This document shows, in pieces, positions 17,837 to 26,425 of a stretch of DNA of 64,000 bases. The position numbers and the translations under genes were made by a program. The stretch's first letter is position 1. Each line of letters begins with the position of its first letter. The stretch comes from Candidatus Flexifilum breve (GTDB lineage Bacteria; Chloroflexota; Anaerolineae; Aggregatilineales; Phototrophicaceae), in NCBI GenBank assembly GCA_016717205.1, contig JADKGC010000004.1:186001-250000 (forward strand), read 5' to 3'. The notes beneath the pieces were generated by a model, which was not told the origin of the DNA, made no database searches, and saw nothing but the letters and a program-made list of their open reading frames with translations.

Positions 17837-19153
17837 TTAAATCCGAACGATGCGCGCCCGGCTCTTGGCCGTCTTCGCGGTCGCGTTGCGCGTATCGATG
17901 ATCAAGCGGCTGTGATCGACCAGATGCTGATAGTCGAACGTGCTGTGGTCGGTGATGATGACCACTGCGTCCGCCGAGGCGAGCAGATCCGCGCTGTACG
18001 ACGAGCTTTCCATGATCGCTTCGTCTTCAAGGCGAATGCGCGCCACATACGGATCATGGTACTCCAGTTTCGCGCCGAGCTTATGCAGCAAGCCGATCAC
18101 GTCGAGCGCCGGGCTTTCGCGCACATCGTCCACGTCGCGCTTGTAGGCGACACCGAGGATCACGACTTTCGAGCCGCGCACCGACTTGCAGTCGTCATTG
18201 AGCGCGGTCGTCACCTTGTCGATGACGTGGTGCGGCATCGAGGTGTTGATCTCGCTGGCGAGCTCGATGAAGCGCGCGTTGTAGTTGAGTGACTTCATCT
18301 TCCAGCTCAGGTAGAGCGGGTCAATCGGGATGCAGTGCCCGCCGAGGCCGGGGCCGGGATAGAAGGGCATAAAGCCGAACGGCTTGCTCGATGCCGCGCG
18401 GATGACTTCCCACACGTCGATGCCGAGCTTGTCGCAAATCAGCGCCATTTCGTTGACGAGGCCGATGTTCACAGCGCGGAAGGTGTTTTCCAGCAGCTTG
18501 ACCATTTCGGCAGTCGCCGGCGACGACACGGTGATCACATGGTCGACGGCGGCGCTGTACAGCGTTTCGACGGCTTCGATGCACGCCGGGGTGACACCCC
18601 CCACGACTTTGGGCGTATTGCGCACGCCGTACTTCGGATTTGCCGGGTCGATGCGTTCGGGTGAGAAGGCGACGAACACATTCTCGCCGGGCGTGAAACC
18701 GGCCTGCGCCAGCCGCGGGATGACGAGTTCATCGGTCGTGCCGGGGTAGGTCGTGCTTTCGAGCACGATCAACATGCCTTCGTGACACACATCCGCGACG
18801 GCGTTGACCGAGTCGATCACGTACGACATATCCGGGTCTTTGGTTTGACGCAGGGGAGTGGGCACGCAGATGCTGACCGTATCCGCCGCGCGGAGCGCCT
18901 CATAGGACGTGCTGGCGCGCAGTTTGCCCGCCGCGACCAACGGCGCAAGGCGGCTAGTCGGAATATCGGGGATATAGCTTTCGCCCCGGTTAATCGCATC
19001 CACTTTGGACGGGCTCAGATCGATTCCAATAACAGTGAAGCCTTCGACGGCAAATTCCACCGCCAGCGGCAGCCCAACATAACCTAAGCCCACAATTCCA
19101 ACGGTCGCCTGACGACTTTTCAAGCGATCCAGCAGCGTCTCTTTTATGCTCAT
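17837..19153 (-). CDS. UDP-N-acetylglucosamine/UDP-glucose 6-dehydrogenase (WbpA/TuaD type)
   Basis: 438 residues. The N-terminal Rossmann domain has VGIVGLGYVGLPLAVEFA and GIDLSPSKVDAINRGESYIPD. The catalytic Cys is in GPGLGGHCIPIDP, and YKRDVDDVRESPALDV marks the C-terminal UDP-binding domain. The enzyme oxidises a UDP-hexose twice at C6 to a UDP-uronic acid. The wording GESYIPDI and the HCIPIDPLYLSW run point to the UDP-HexNAc (WbpA/WbpO) branch. The product would feed the surface polysaccharide genes found elsewhere in the window. It is monocistronic as far as can be seen. Confidence 0.93.
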   Translation of the reverse strand: MSIKETLLDRLKSRQATVGIVGLGYVGLPLAVEFAVEGFTVIGIDLSPSKVDAINRGESYIPDIPTSRLAPLVAAGKLRASTSYEALRAADTVSICVPTPLRQTKDPDMSYVIDSVNAVADVCHEGMLIVLESTTYPGTTDELVIPRLAQAGFTPGENVFVAFSPERIDPANPKYGVRNTPKVVGGVTPACIEAVETLYSAAVDHVITVSSPATAEMVKLLENTFRAVNIGLVNEMALICDKLGIDVWEVIRAASSKPFGFMPFYPGPGLGGHCIPIDPLYLSWKMKSLNYNARFIELASEINTSMPHHVIDKVTTALNDDCKSVRGSKVVILGVAYKRDVDDVRESPALDVIGLLHKLGAKLEYHDPYVARIRLEDEAIMESSSYSADLLASADAVVIITDHSTFDYQHLVDHSRLIIDTRNATAKTAKSRARIVRI

Positions 19154-19318
19154 AGAAGAGTGGTCTCCAACATACGATTCTTAGGCATTATAGCTTTTGC
19201 GCCTGTACCTCACAAGCCGATGGACGTCACCTGCCGTTGAAACCGCTTGACAGAGTGTATTACCCCGCATACGATCCCATGTAAGTTTCGAGTGGAAGCC
19301 ACACATGAGGATCGAGTT

Positions 19319-19987
19319 ATGACCGCGCAAGCCCCTAGCCCGCCGAAAGGTTCTTCCAAGGAAGCCAATGCGCCCAAGCAATCGCAGTTTAACCGGAGAC
19401 GGCATCCTTTATTAAAAGAACTCCCTTATTTTACAAAATTCCCACCCCTCGACCCGAAATTCTCGTTGATCAACGAGCAGCAGTTGACCGAGTTTTTCGA
19501 ACGGGAGCAGATTGACCCTGAGCTGCAAACCAGCATCCGCGCTGATCTCAACTTTATGGAACATGAGCTGCTGCGGATGTTCCGGGATCGGGACTACAAG
19601 GCGAAATTGCACCAGAATCGCTATCGCCTATACCAGATTCTCTACATCTGGCTGGCGGCGCTCGCCGGGGTGTTCGGCGCGGTGCAGGCGCTGTCGATTG
19701 ACAGCAACCCCGGTCTCGTCCCGCTGTTCGCCTTTCTCGAAACGGTGATCGCGGCGTTTGTCGCCTACTTAGCCACGGTCAGCGGGCGCGAACCACCCAT
19801 GCCCCAATGGCTGACCAACCGCCGCGCGACCGAACAAATGCGGCGCGAATTCTTCCGCTACCTCGTCCATATGCCACCCTACGACAAGCTGGATGGCTAC
19901 CGGCGCAAACTTACACTGTCACAACGCGCGGCGGATATCAACCGCGGTGTCTACCCGCAGGATGTATCCAGCGGCGGAGGGGACTAA
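19319..19987 (+). CDS. DUF4231/SLATT-like two-TM membrane protein (first of pair)
   Basis: 222 residues from ATG 19319, chosen over an upstream in-frame ATG because TGAGGA lies at the right distance. A Pro/Lys-rich N-terminus precedes a helical segment with many acidic residues. Two transmembrane helices follow (about residues 105-125 and 133-153), then a conserved-looking cytosolic helix REFFRYLVHMPPYDK and LTLSQRAADINRG. Two TM helices followed by a long C-terminal helix with an R-x3-Y-L pattern is the DUF4231/SLATT arrangement. SLATT proteins are predicted pore-forming effectors in nucleotide-signalling conflict systems, but no cyclase or SMODS gene is nearby. Its stop abuts the ATG of the next gene. 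Confidence 0.6.
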   Translation: MTAQAPSPPKGSSKEANAPKQSQFNRRRHPLLKELPYFTKFPPLDPKFSLINEQQLTEFFEREQIDPELQTSIRADLNFMEHELLRMFRDRDYKAKLHQNRYRLYQILYIWLAALAGVFGAVQALSIDSNPGLVPLFAFLETVIAAFVAYLATVSGREPPMPQWLTNRRATEQMRREFFRYLVHMPPYDKLDGYRRKLTLSQRAADINRGVYPQDVSSGGGD

Positions 19988-20656
19988 ATGGCCAGGCTCA
20001 ACCGCAATCAACTAGAAGCTGTCTACAAGCTGTTCAATCAGTTCGCGCTGGAAGATCAGCGGACGTACTACATTCGTACGATTGACCGCTACCGCCGGGC
20101 TGCCATCACCGTCACCCGCCTGCGCGCGGGTTTCGCGCTGCTCACGGGCATCGCGGCGGCATTCGTCGGTTTGATGGTGGCCGTGAACCCGGGGCAGTGT
20201 GTCTCCGGGACGCCTGTCGGCGATTGTACCGGAACGCAGGTCCTGCTGTTCATCGCGCTGCTGGTGACCGTGGCCGCTCCGGCGATTGGCTCGGCGTTCA
20301 CGACGCTGGCCGACCTCTACCAGTGGGATCGCATGATCGCGCTGTACGAGTCGGCGCTGGAAAATCTCGATGTGGCCGACGCACAGTCGCCGCTGGATGA
20401 GATGAATGACGACATCTACCGGGCGGCATTCCTCACTTATGCGGAAGGCACGCTCGAAGTGATGAACGACGAAACCGCACAGTGGGGGCAGTTGACCAAG
20501 CCGCCGCAGCAGCTCGTCCAGTTTGTCGAAGAGCAGGAACAGAAGGCGCAGAACGCGGTCGCTCGCACGCGCCGCGCCGCCTCTTCGAGCTCGCGCAGCA
20601 GCAGCGAGACGCCCGTCACGCCGGAAATTCCGCCCGATCCAACCTCCGGCGGGTAG
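19988..20656 (+). CDS. SLATT-like two-TM membrane protein (second of pair)
   Basis: 222 residues, starting immediately after the stop of the preceding gene, so translation is coupled. An N-terminal helix (EDQRTYYIRTIDRYRRAA) is followed by two transmembrane helices (about 44-66 and 86-108). Between them is a short loop with two Cys (GQCVSGTPVGDC) likely outside the membrane. A long helix (LYQWDRMIALYESALENLD) and an acidic then Ser/Pro-rich tail complete the protein. The layout matches the SLATT superfamily. Length and organisation parallel the upstream gene, although sequence identity is low. The two may form a hetero-oligomer. A strong terminator follows at 20712. Confidence 0.57.
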   Translation: MARLNRNQLEAVYKLFNQFALEDQRTYYIRTIDRYRRAAITVTRLRAGFALLTGIAAAFVGLMVAVNPGQCVSGTPVGDCTGTQVLLFIALLVTVAAPAIGSAFTTLADLYQWDRMIALYESALENLDVADAQSPLDEMNDDIYRAAFLTYAEGTLEVMNDETAQWGQLTKPPQQLVQFVEEQEQKAQNAVARTRRAASSSSRSSSETPVTPEIPPDPTSGG

Positions 20657-20711
20657 CGCCCCGCGCTTCAAAGCATCGGCGTAAAGTTATAAGTCTGCCG
20701 AACATCGAACC

Positions 20712-20750
20712 AACAAAAAGGACTTGGAATGGATCTAAGTCCTTTTTGTT
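20712..20750 (+). terminator. Terminator after the SLATT-like pair
   Basis: AACAAAAAGGACTT and AAGTCCTTTTTGTT are perfect 14-bp arms. The T run is on the 3' side, and the A run lets it work in both directions. Confidence 0.9.
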
Positions 20751-20780
20751 GTCATGTGCGTCTGATCGCTGATGTATGTT

Positions 20781-20810
20781 TGTAGGGGCAAGGTGCGCCT
20801 TGCCCCTACA
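20781..20810. repeat. Perfect palindromic repeat TGTAGGGGCAAGG-tgcg-CCTTGCCCCTACA
   Basis: 13-bp perfect arms around a 4-base loop. It is the cleanest member of the GTAGGG... dispersed family and lies between convergent genes. Confidence 0.85.
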
Positions 20811-20835
20811 ATATAGGTTCCAACAGTTTCCCGGT

Positions 20836-21993
20836 TTACGTATTGGGAACCGCGGTCGCTTCCGGCGTGGCTTCCGGAAGGGGGGCAGCCGCGGGCGGCG
20901 TCATGTGGAAGCGGAAGCCCGGCATGCCTTCCATCATCCCCGGCAGCATGAACATGTCGCCCGTCGGTTCGCCCAACGTGACCTCGACATCGCTGCTGGC
21001 GCCAGCGCGCAGCACGGTCAGCGTGACGATGTCGCCCGGTTCGTACGCGGCGATCCGGTCACGCAGCGTGCGTTCCTGATCGACGGGTTCGCCATTGACG
21101 GCGGTCACAATATCGCCGACTTGCACGTCCGCTTCCGCGGCGGGGCTGTCCGCCGCCACTTCGGTGATCAACGCGCCTTCCACAAATTCGACCTCATTCT
21201 CCGTGGCAGTTTGTTCGTCGAGCGTCACAAACGTCACGCCGAGCCGGCCATAACCACCCATCAGCATCCCGCCCGGCAGCAGGTCGAAGCGGCCACTGCC
21301 GCCCATGCCGCCGCGCATACCCAGCATGCCGAATTCAATGATCGCCGACACGGGCACGTCGATGCTCTGTTCCGCGCCGTCGCGTTCCACAGTCAGCGCG
21401 ATGGTGGCATCCGTGTCGCTGCCCGAAATCAGGTCGAACAGACCCATGATATCGACCGATTCGCCGTTGACCGCGGTGATCACATCGCCTTCACGCAGAC
21501 CCGCGTCATAGAGCGGCGTACCTTCGCTCAAGCTTTTAACTTCCCACGTGCCATTTTCTGCATTGTAGACGATGCCGACATCCATCATTGGCATATCGCC
21601 GCCGCGATTACCGGGACGCCCACCGCGGCTTGTACCCGCTTCGGGCGTGGCTTCCGGCGCGGTGCCGAGCACCACGTCGACAGCCTGCGACTCGCCCGCG
21701 CGGGTGATGGTCAGCGTGACCGTGTCACCGGGAGCCGCTGCCTGCACGTCCGCTGCGACATCGGCGGCCTGCGTGACGGCGTCACCGTTGACCGCGGTGA
21801 TCACATCATCGACCTGCAAGCCCGCATCTGCCGCGGGCGAACCCGCTAGGACTTCGCGGATCACGACGCCGTCGTCGCCATCTTGCAGGCGAATCCCCAC
21901 AAAGCCGCCACCGCTGTTCTGCGCCGTCACCGCGCCCGCCATCACGACCACCAAGATCAGCCCGAAAGCTAAGATCAGACTTTTCATCCTCAT
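20836..21993 (-). CDS. Exported protein with three PDZ domains and no protease domain
   Basis: 385 residues with AGGAGGG just upstream of the ATG. A signal peptide (LILAFGLILVVVMAGAVTA) is followed by three PDZ domains at about 30-110, 135-215 and 245-345. Each carries the GSPAADAGLQVGD-like carboxylate loop and a VITAVNGD/E strand (ADAGLQVDDVITAVNG, YDAGLREGDVITAVNG, AEADVQVGDIVTAVNG). A Gly/Met-rich linker separates domains 2 and 3, and the tail is Pro/Ala-rich. HtrA-type proteases also contain PDZ domains, but no Ser-His-Asp catalytic domain is present. The protein therefore probably acts as an extracytoplasmic scaffold or peptide-binding adaptor. Confidence 0.85.
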   Translation of the reverse strand: MRMKSLILAFGLILVVVMAGAVTAQNSGGGFVGIRLQDGDDGVVIREVLAGSPAADAGLQVDDVITAVNGDAVTQAADVAADVQAAAPGDTVTLTITRAGESQAVDVVLGTAPEATPEAGTSRGGRPGNRGGDMPMMDVGIVYNAENGTWEVKSLSEGTPLYDAGLREGDVITAVNGESVDIMGLFDLISGSDTDATIALTVERDGAEQSIDVPVSAIIEFGMLGMRGGMGGSGRFDLLPGGMLMGGYGRLGVTFVTLDEQTATENEVEFVEGALITEVAADSPAAEADVQVGDIVTAVNGEPVDQERTLRDRIAAYEPGDIVTLTVLRAGASSDVEVTLGEPTGDMFMLPGMMEGMPGFRFHMTPPAAAPLPEATPEATAVPNT

Positions 21994-22469
21994 CGTTATA
22001 CCCTCCTCAACCGACTACCTATCCAACGTACACCCGCTGGCTGAGGACGAGATGAAACAAGTGCAACCAATCTGTAAACTTTGATTACGGTTTGTAAATT
22101 GTGGGAAAGAACGTGCAGTTGGGGGAGAGACAAGCCGTCGGGATTTTTTGACTCGGGCTTGAATTCAGGGATGTGGGTGACCCTTGATACTCACTTTACT
22201 CATGTAGGGGCGAGGCTTGCCAGTAGGTACGTAGAACACCGTGAAAATGGGTATAGGTCGGTTTTGAGATTTTGCGGACGCGATAAATCGCGTCCCTACG
22301 AGACGATTGTCTTTGTGTAGGGACGCAAATTATTGCGTCCGCTGCCCCCAAACAGACTTCAAGCTATTCTGCGCAGCTACGGGCTTGCCCGCCAGTACAT
22401 TTATGTTTTGCCTGTTACATTATGCCCCTCAACCGTTCGGAGAGGGGCAGGGGTGAGGCGCTTGTCGAA
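21994..22469. repeat. Intergenic region with dispersed repeats
   Basis: No gene is supported. It contains GTAGGGGCGAGGCTTGCC at 22205, GCGGACGCGATAAATCGCGT at 22273, GTAGGGACGCAAATTATTGC at about 22318, and a GC-rich palindrome CCCCTC-AACCGTTCGG-AGAGGGG near 22425-22448. Confidence 0.65.
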
Positions 22470-23495
22470 TTACTCGTCACCCTTCTTGTCGCCGCGCAGA
22501 CGCTTGCTGACCGCCGAGCCGAACAGCCCGCTCATAAAGAGATCGGTGCTGGATTCGCGCTTGACGCCGTCCGTGCGGTCGTCCCATTCGCCTTTTTGCC
22601 GCCGCGCGACCCATTCCTGATAGGCCTGTGCCGAGTCGATGAGCAGCCCTTCGAGCGACTTCTGATCGTTCTGGGCGAGCACATCGCGCAGGGTGTGCAG
22701 CGTTTCCAGCGTGGCGTCGAGCTGACGCACGACGTTGTCGCGGTTGTTGAGCAGTAGATCGCGCACGTCGTCGGGATGTGCGTCGAATAGGTGATGCGTC
22801 AGCCGCCCAAACGAGGGATTACCCGCGCGGCGGGCGTCGTCCCAGCCATTTCGGCGCACGAGGCCGTAGAACGTGGCGACGCCGAGCGCGGCGGGCAGTC
22901 CTTCGGTCGCCGCCACCCACACATCGTGTTCGGCGGGGTCGGCGAAGTGCGGCGCTGCGCCGAGAATCTCGGAGAGATCCGCCGCCAGTTCGACCGCCTC
23001 TTTCGGCGCTTCCAGATGCGGCATGAGCAGCATGTGCCCGTCGTCAAACAGATCGGCTGCCGCGTGTTCGATGTCATCGGTGCCGTCGAACAGGTATTTG
23101 AAGTTGAGGATCGGCGTCACGCCGATGGCGAACGCCTCGCCCTTGAGATACTTGGTCGCCCACTGCTGCGAGGGCTGCTTGAGCGGCGACATGTCAAGGA
23201 TGACCGTGCCCGCGCGCACTTCGCCGCCGATCAAGCGATAAGCGGCGGCGACTTCGCGGTACGGCAGCGCGAGAACAAGAATCTCTTTGTTAGAGGCGGC
23301 ATCCAGCAGCGAGCGTGTGACCGCGTCGACGGCGTTCTGATTGCGCGCGGTGACGCCCGACGCTTCGAGCGGGTCGTACCCGGTGATGTTGAACTTCTGG
23401 CGGGCATCCTTGCGCGCGTTGTAGCGTTTGAGTGCCAGCCCGACCGACGCGCCCACGCGCCCTAATCCCAGTATCCCGACGTTGATGGTGTTCAT
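22470..23495 (-). CDS. Prephenate/arogenate dehydrogenase-like protein
   Basis: 341 residues. The N-terminal Rossmann motif GILGLGRVGASVGLAL (about 8-23) is followed by VLALPYREVAAAY, ILDMSPLKQ and GVTPILNF, then an all-helical C-terminal domain. This is the TyrA/prephenate dehydrogenase arrangement. However, the substrate His/Gln region is not obvious and the C-terminus ends in a basic tail (SKRLRGDKKG). A role in tyrosine synthesis is plausible. A broader NAD-dependent oxidoreductase role cannot be excluded. It lies downstream of the HD gene, separated by a hairpin repeat. Confidence 0.72.
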   Translation of the reverse strand: MNTINVGILGLGRVGASVGLALKRYNARKDARQKFNITGYDPLEASGVTARNQNAVDAVTRSLLDAASNKEILVLALPYREVAAAYRLIGGEVRAGTVILDMSPLKQPSQQWATKYLKGEAFAIGVTPILNFKYLFDGTDDIEHAAADLFDDGHMLLMPHLEAPKEAVELAADLSEILGAAPHFADPAEHDVWVAATEGLPAALGVATFYGLVRRNGWDDARRAGNPSFGRLTHHLFDAHPDDVRDLLLNNRDNVVRQLDATLETLHTLRDVLAQNDQKSLEGLLIDSAQAYQEWVARRQKGEWDDRTDGVKRESSTDLFMSGLFGSAVSKRLRGDKKGDE

Positions 23496-23521
23496 TATTT
23501 GTTGTCCTCAGTCAAGCTTTT

Positions 23522-23594
23522 CAGCCATTAGCACTTAGCGGTTAGCCATTAGCAAAAGCCGAAAGCTAACCGCTAAATGCTAAGTGCTTAAGGC
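23522..23594. repeat. Imperfect palindrome AGCACTTAGCGGTTAGC / GCTAACCGCTAAATGCTAAG
   Basis: The arms flank a short centre (CATTAGCAAAAGCCGAAA). The element sits between two minus-strand genes and reaches the stop codon of the HD gene. Similar repeats occur in the window as variants (for example AGTTAGCGTTTAGCCGG at 56930). Confidence 0.65.
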
Positions 23595-24115
23595 TAATTC
23601 GCATCGTCTGCCCGTTGAAGGCGTTCTAATAAATGGAATAACTCATGATTCTGCCAGTGGGTTCGATTTTCCTGATGATGCGCCGCTAACCAGACGGCGT
23701 CGGGAGTCGCGCCTGCCGCCGTCATGAGCTCGGCGCTCCAGTCGGGGTGGTGCACGTAAACAACAAACGGACGGATGAGCAGGTTATGCGGATTACCGCT
23801 GCTCAACCGTTCAAACAGGCGCGGGAACAGACGCCGCAGAAGCACGGCGTAGGTTTTTTGCCACACGCCGAGCGGGTAGCGACTTTTGCCGCTGTCATGC
23901 AGCAGCGCGGCGACCGCGAGATCGCGCGGCGTCTCCCCTTCGGCGAGGAGGGCGCGCAGCACGTTGAGGCTGTGCAACTGCTCATTCCGCCGCATGGCGC
24001 GGAACACGTCCAGCAGCGGCGGCGCCAGATACCGCGCCGCCAGCCCGTAATCGGGTGTGCGCGCGAAGGCGGACAGGGCTTGCAGCCCCTGACGGACGCG
24101 GTAGGTCATCGTCAT
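23594..24115 (-). CDS. HD-domain phosphohydrolase-like protein
   Basis: 173 residues. Metal-binding residues of the HD superfamily are seen: His in EQLHSLNVL, His-Asp in ALLHDSGKSRYPLG, and later His/Asp (YVHHPDWSAEL, AAHHQENRTHW). This order (H...HD...HH...) fits a small HD phosphohydrolase. The substrate is unknown. Its start codon overlaps the stop of the upstream M50 gene by four bases (ATGA), so the two are translationally coupled. The HDxGK-like form is typical of Chloroflexota proteins of this size. Confidence 0.75.
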   Translation of the reverse strand: MTMTYRVRQGLQALSAFARTPDYGLAARYLAPPLLDVFRAMRRNEQLHSLNVLRALLAEGETPRDLAVAALLHDSGKSRYPLGVWQKTYAVLLRRLFPRLFERLSSGNPHNLLIRPFVVYVHHPDWSAELMTAAGATPDAVWLAAHHQENRTHWQNHELFHLLERLQRADDAN

Positions 24116-24804
24116 CCGGCGAAAGCATTGATGACGCTGCCGTACTGGAACAGCAGCGGGAAATCGAACAGCGCGATGATCAGTTGGTTGAGCGGCTGAC
24201 CGATAAGCGTGTTCAGCGGATTGAAGCCGGGAATGCGGACGAAGCTGAGCAGAATCAAGCCCAGCAGAATGTACTGCGTCGTCTGAGCGTGGCGCTGCCA
24301 GACGGAGGCGAGATTGGGTGGCAGGAGTGCCAGCACAATCTGCCAGCCATCGATCGGGAACAGGGGCAGCAGGTTGAAGACGAACAGCAGCAGGTTCAGC
24401 ACCACCATCTGAAACAGGATGAGCTGGAGCATGGGCGGCAGGGTTTCGACGACCTCAACGGTCAGGAGCCGCAAGATCAGCGCGGTGACGATGGCCAGCA
24501 CCAGATTGATGAGTGGACCTGCCGCGACCGCCGCCAGCCAGCGCCAGCGCCGATTATCAGCGCGCATGCGGTAGGGCGAAATCGGCGCGGAACCGAGGAT
24601 GCCGAAGCCGACGATGACGAACATCAACCAGCCGATCCAGTTGATGTGCACGAACGGATTGAGGGTCAGCCGTCCAGCGCGGGCGGGTTCAGGATCGCCC
24701 ATGCGCCAGCCAACGTAGTTGTGCGCGAACTCGTGCAGCGTCATCGCGATCAGCAAGACGATGCCGTTGGCAAAGATTTCTGCGAGCGAAAGACCGGAGA
24801 GCAA
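24112..24804 (-). CDS. Site-2 protease family (M50) membrane metalloprotease
   Basis: 230 residues if started at TTG 24804, preceded by GGAGA with six bases of spacing. Longer in-frame starts (24843, 24924) overlap or precede a TATAAT box, so they are unlikely. At least five hydrophobic helices are present. The catalytic helix carries LHEFAH (HExxH), and the second motif NLLPLFPIDGWQI (P-x-D-G) supplies the third zinc ligand. GDPEPARAGRLTLNP is the typical loop of this subgroup, seen in small FwdE-like M50 proteins. Such enzymes cleave within the membrane, often to release anti-sigma factors. The target is not evident here. Confidence 0.88.
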   Translation of the reverse strand: MLSGLSLAEIFANGIVLLIAMTLHEFAHNYVGWRMGDPEPARAGRLTLNPFVHINWIGWLMFVIVGFGILGSAPISPYRMRADNRRWRWLAAVAAGPLINLVLAIVTALILRLLTVEVVETLPPMLQLILFQMVVLNLLLFVFNLLPLFPIDGWQIVLALLPPNLASVWQRHAQTTQYILLGLILLSFVRIPGFNPLNTLIGQPLNQLIIALFDFPLLFQYGSVINAFAG

Positions 24805-24841
24805 ATTACATCTCCACAGGATACGATAGACATTGCCCGTC

Positions 24842-24847
24842 ATTATA
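24842..24847 (-). promoter_or_regulatory. -10 box (TATAAT) before the M50 gene
   Basis: On the minus strand TATAAT is directly followed by G, which overlaps an upstream in-frame ATG. This places transcription start near 24835 and supports the TTG start at 24804. Confidence 0.6.
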
Positions 24848-25000
24848 GCAGGGAGTAAATGAGGAGACGTAGAGCGTTCGCTGGCGCTTGGAAAAAGCGC
24901 GAGATCGCGGTGGCGGACAACCATTAACTGTCGATCAGCGGCTTTTTACCTACAATGTTTCACTGTGCATCAATGGTTGTAAGCTGTACACTAGGGTCTT

Positions 25001-25198
25001 ATGACTGCTGAAATTCAAATTGGCGACCGTGTCCAGATGAAAAAGCCGCACCCCTGTGGGAGTGACACTTGGGTCATCTACCGGGTGGGAGCGGATATCG
25101 GGATACGCTGCACTGGCTGTGAACGCCACGTCATGCTGGCACGGACCGAGTTTTTTCGACGTTTAAAACGAGTAATCAAGGGGAATCAGGGTGCCTAA
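25001..25198 (+). CDS. DUF951-family protein
   Basis: 65 residues. The sequence MTAEIQIGDRVQMKKPHPCG, then a DTWVIYRVGADIGIRC segment and CTGCERHVML, is characteristic of DUF951: a small beta barrel with a Cys pair CxxC and a third Cys in PHPCG that may bind zinc. The family is conserved in Firmicutes and Chloroflexota and has no proven function. The gene overlaps the following glycosyltransferase by eight bases. Confidence 0.85.
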   Translation: MTAEIQIGDRVQMKKPHPCGSDTWVIYRVGADIGIRCTGCERHVMLARTEFFRRLKRVIKGNQGA

Positions 25199-26405
25199 AC
25201 GTGTGCTATTCATCATGTCAGATACGGGTGGGGGGCATCGGGCGGCCGCAGAAGCGATTCGCGATGCCTTGATCGCCAAGTATGGCGATGAGGTGCAGTG
25301 CCAGATGGTGGATGGCTTCCGCCACTACTCGCCGTTTCCGTTCAAATACATGCCGGAATTCTACCCCTGGTTGATCAACCACAGTAAATCGTCGTGGGGC
25401 GTCGGCTATAAGCTCTCCAATACCCGGCGGCGCGCCAAAGTGGCCGCGCAGGCCATCTACCTGACGGCGGAGAAGCGCCTCAAGCGCATGCTCCGCGAAT
25501 ATCCCGCAGATGTGGTCGTGAGCGTACACTCTGTGCTGACGCACCTCGCCATGCAGGCGATGATGGCGCAGGAAAAGCGCCCACCGTTCGTCGTCGTCGT
25601 GACCGACCTCGTCTCAACGCACATGTTCTGGTATGACCGCCGCGCCGACCGCACGCTGGTGCCAACGCTGCCCGCGCTCGAACGTGGCCTCGAAGCCGGA
25701 ATCAAGGCGGAACAGATGCGCATCACGGGGCTGCCCGTGCACCCGCAGTTTGAGAAGAAGCTGCTCGATAAAGCGGTCGCGCGCCAACAGCTCGGCTGGG
25801 ATGCGAACCTCCCTGCGATCCTCATGGTCGGCGGCGGTGAAGGCATGGGGCCGCTCTACAAAGTCGCCCGGGCTATCAATTCCCGCAAGCTCAAGTGCCA
25901 ATTGATCATCATTGCGGGGCGCAACAAGACGCTCAAAGAAAAGCTGGAAGAGAGCGATTGGAACCAGCCCGTCAAGGTGTACGGTTTCGTCACCGACATG
26001 CCCAAGCTGATGGCGGCGGCGGACATCCTCGTGACCAAAGCGGGTCCCGCGACGATCAGTGAGGCGGCGATTGCCGGGCTGCCGCTCATCCTGTTCGACG
26101 CGATCCCCGGTCAGGAAGAGGGCAACGTCGATTTTGTGGTGGAGAACAAGGCGGGCGAGTACGCGCCGACCCCCAAGCAGGTCGCGGATGCCGCTCAGCA
26201 ATGGTTGAGTGAAGGCGCTGCGGGATTAAAACGCCGCTCGGATGCCGCGCGCAGCATTGCCAAGCCGAACGCCGTCTGGGAAATCGCCGAGGAAATCTGG
26301 GAATACGCGCACAAACCGGCGATCACCACCAACCGCCGCAACATCCTCAAGGATGTGGTTGAGCGGTCGAAGCTGCTCAACTCGCTGCAATCGCTGACGG
26401 ATTGA
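25191..26405 (+). CDS. MGDG-synthase-type glycosyltransferase (GT28/UgtP-like)
   Basis: 404 residues from GTG 25191. The N-terminal phrase MPKRVLFIMSDTGGGHRAAA is the MGDG synthase signature. The C-terminal GT-B domain has ILMVGGGEGMGPLYKV, YGFVTDMPKLMAAADILVTKAGPATISEA and GLPLILFDAIPGQEEGN, which form the UDP-sugar pocket. Members transfer galactose or glucose from UDP-sugar to diacylglycerol at the inner membrane face, making glycolipids. The eight-base overlap with DUF951 suggests a coupled operon. Confidence 0.9.
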   Translation: MPKRVLFIMSDTGGGHRAAAEAIRDALIAKYGDEVQCQMVDGFRHYSPFPFKYMPEFYPWLINHSKSSWGVGYKLSNTRRRAKVAAQAIYLTAEKRLKRMLREYPADVVVSVHSVLTHLAMQAMMAQEKRPPFVVVVTDLVSTHMFWYDRRADRTLVPTLPALERGLEAGIKAEQMRITGLPVHPQFEKKLLDKAVARQQLGWDANLPAILMVGGGEGMGPLYKVARAINSRKLKCQLIIIAGRNKTLKEKLEESDWNQPVKVYGFVTDMPKLMAAADILVTKAGPATISEAAIAGLPLILFDAIPGQEEGNVDFVVENKAGEYAPTPKQVADAAQQWLSEGAAGLKRRSDAARSIAKPNAVWEIAEEIWEYAHKPAITTNRRNILKDVVERSKLLNSLQSLTD

Positions 26406-26425
26406 AGAAGCTAGCGCGAGGTTCG

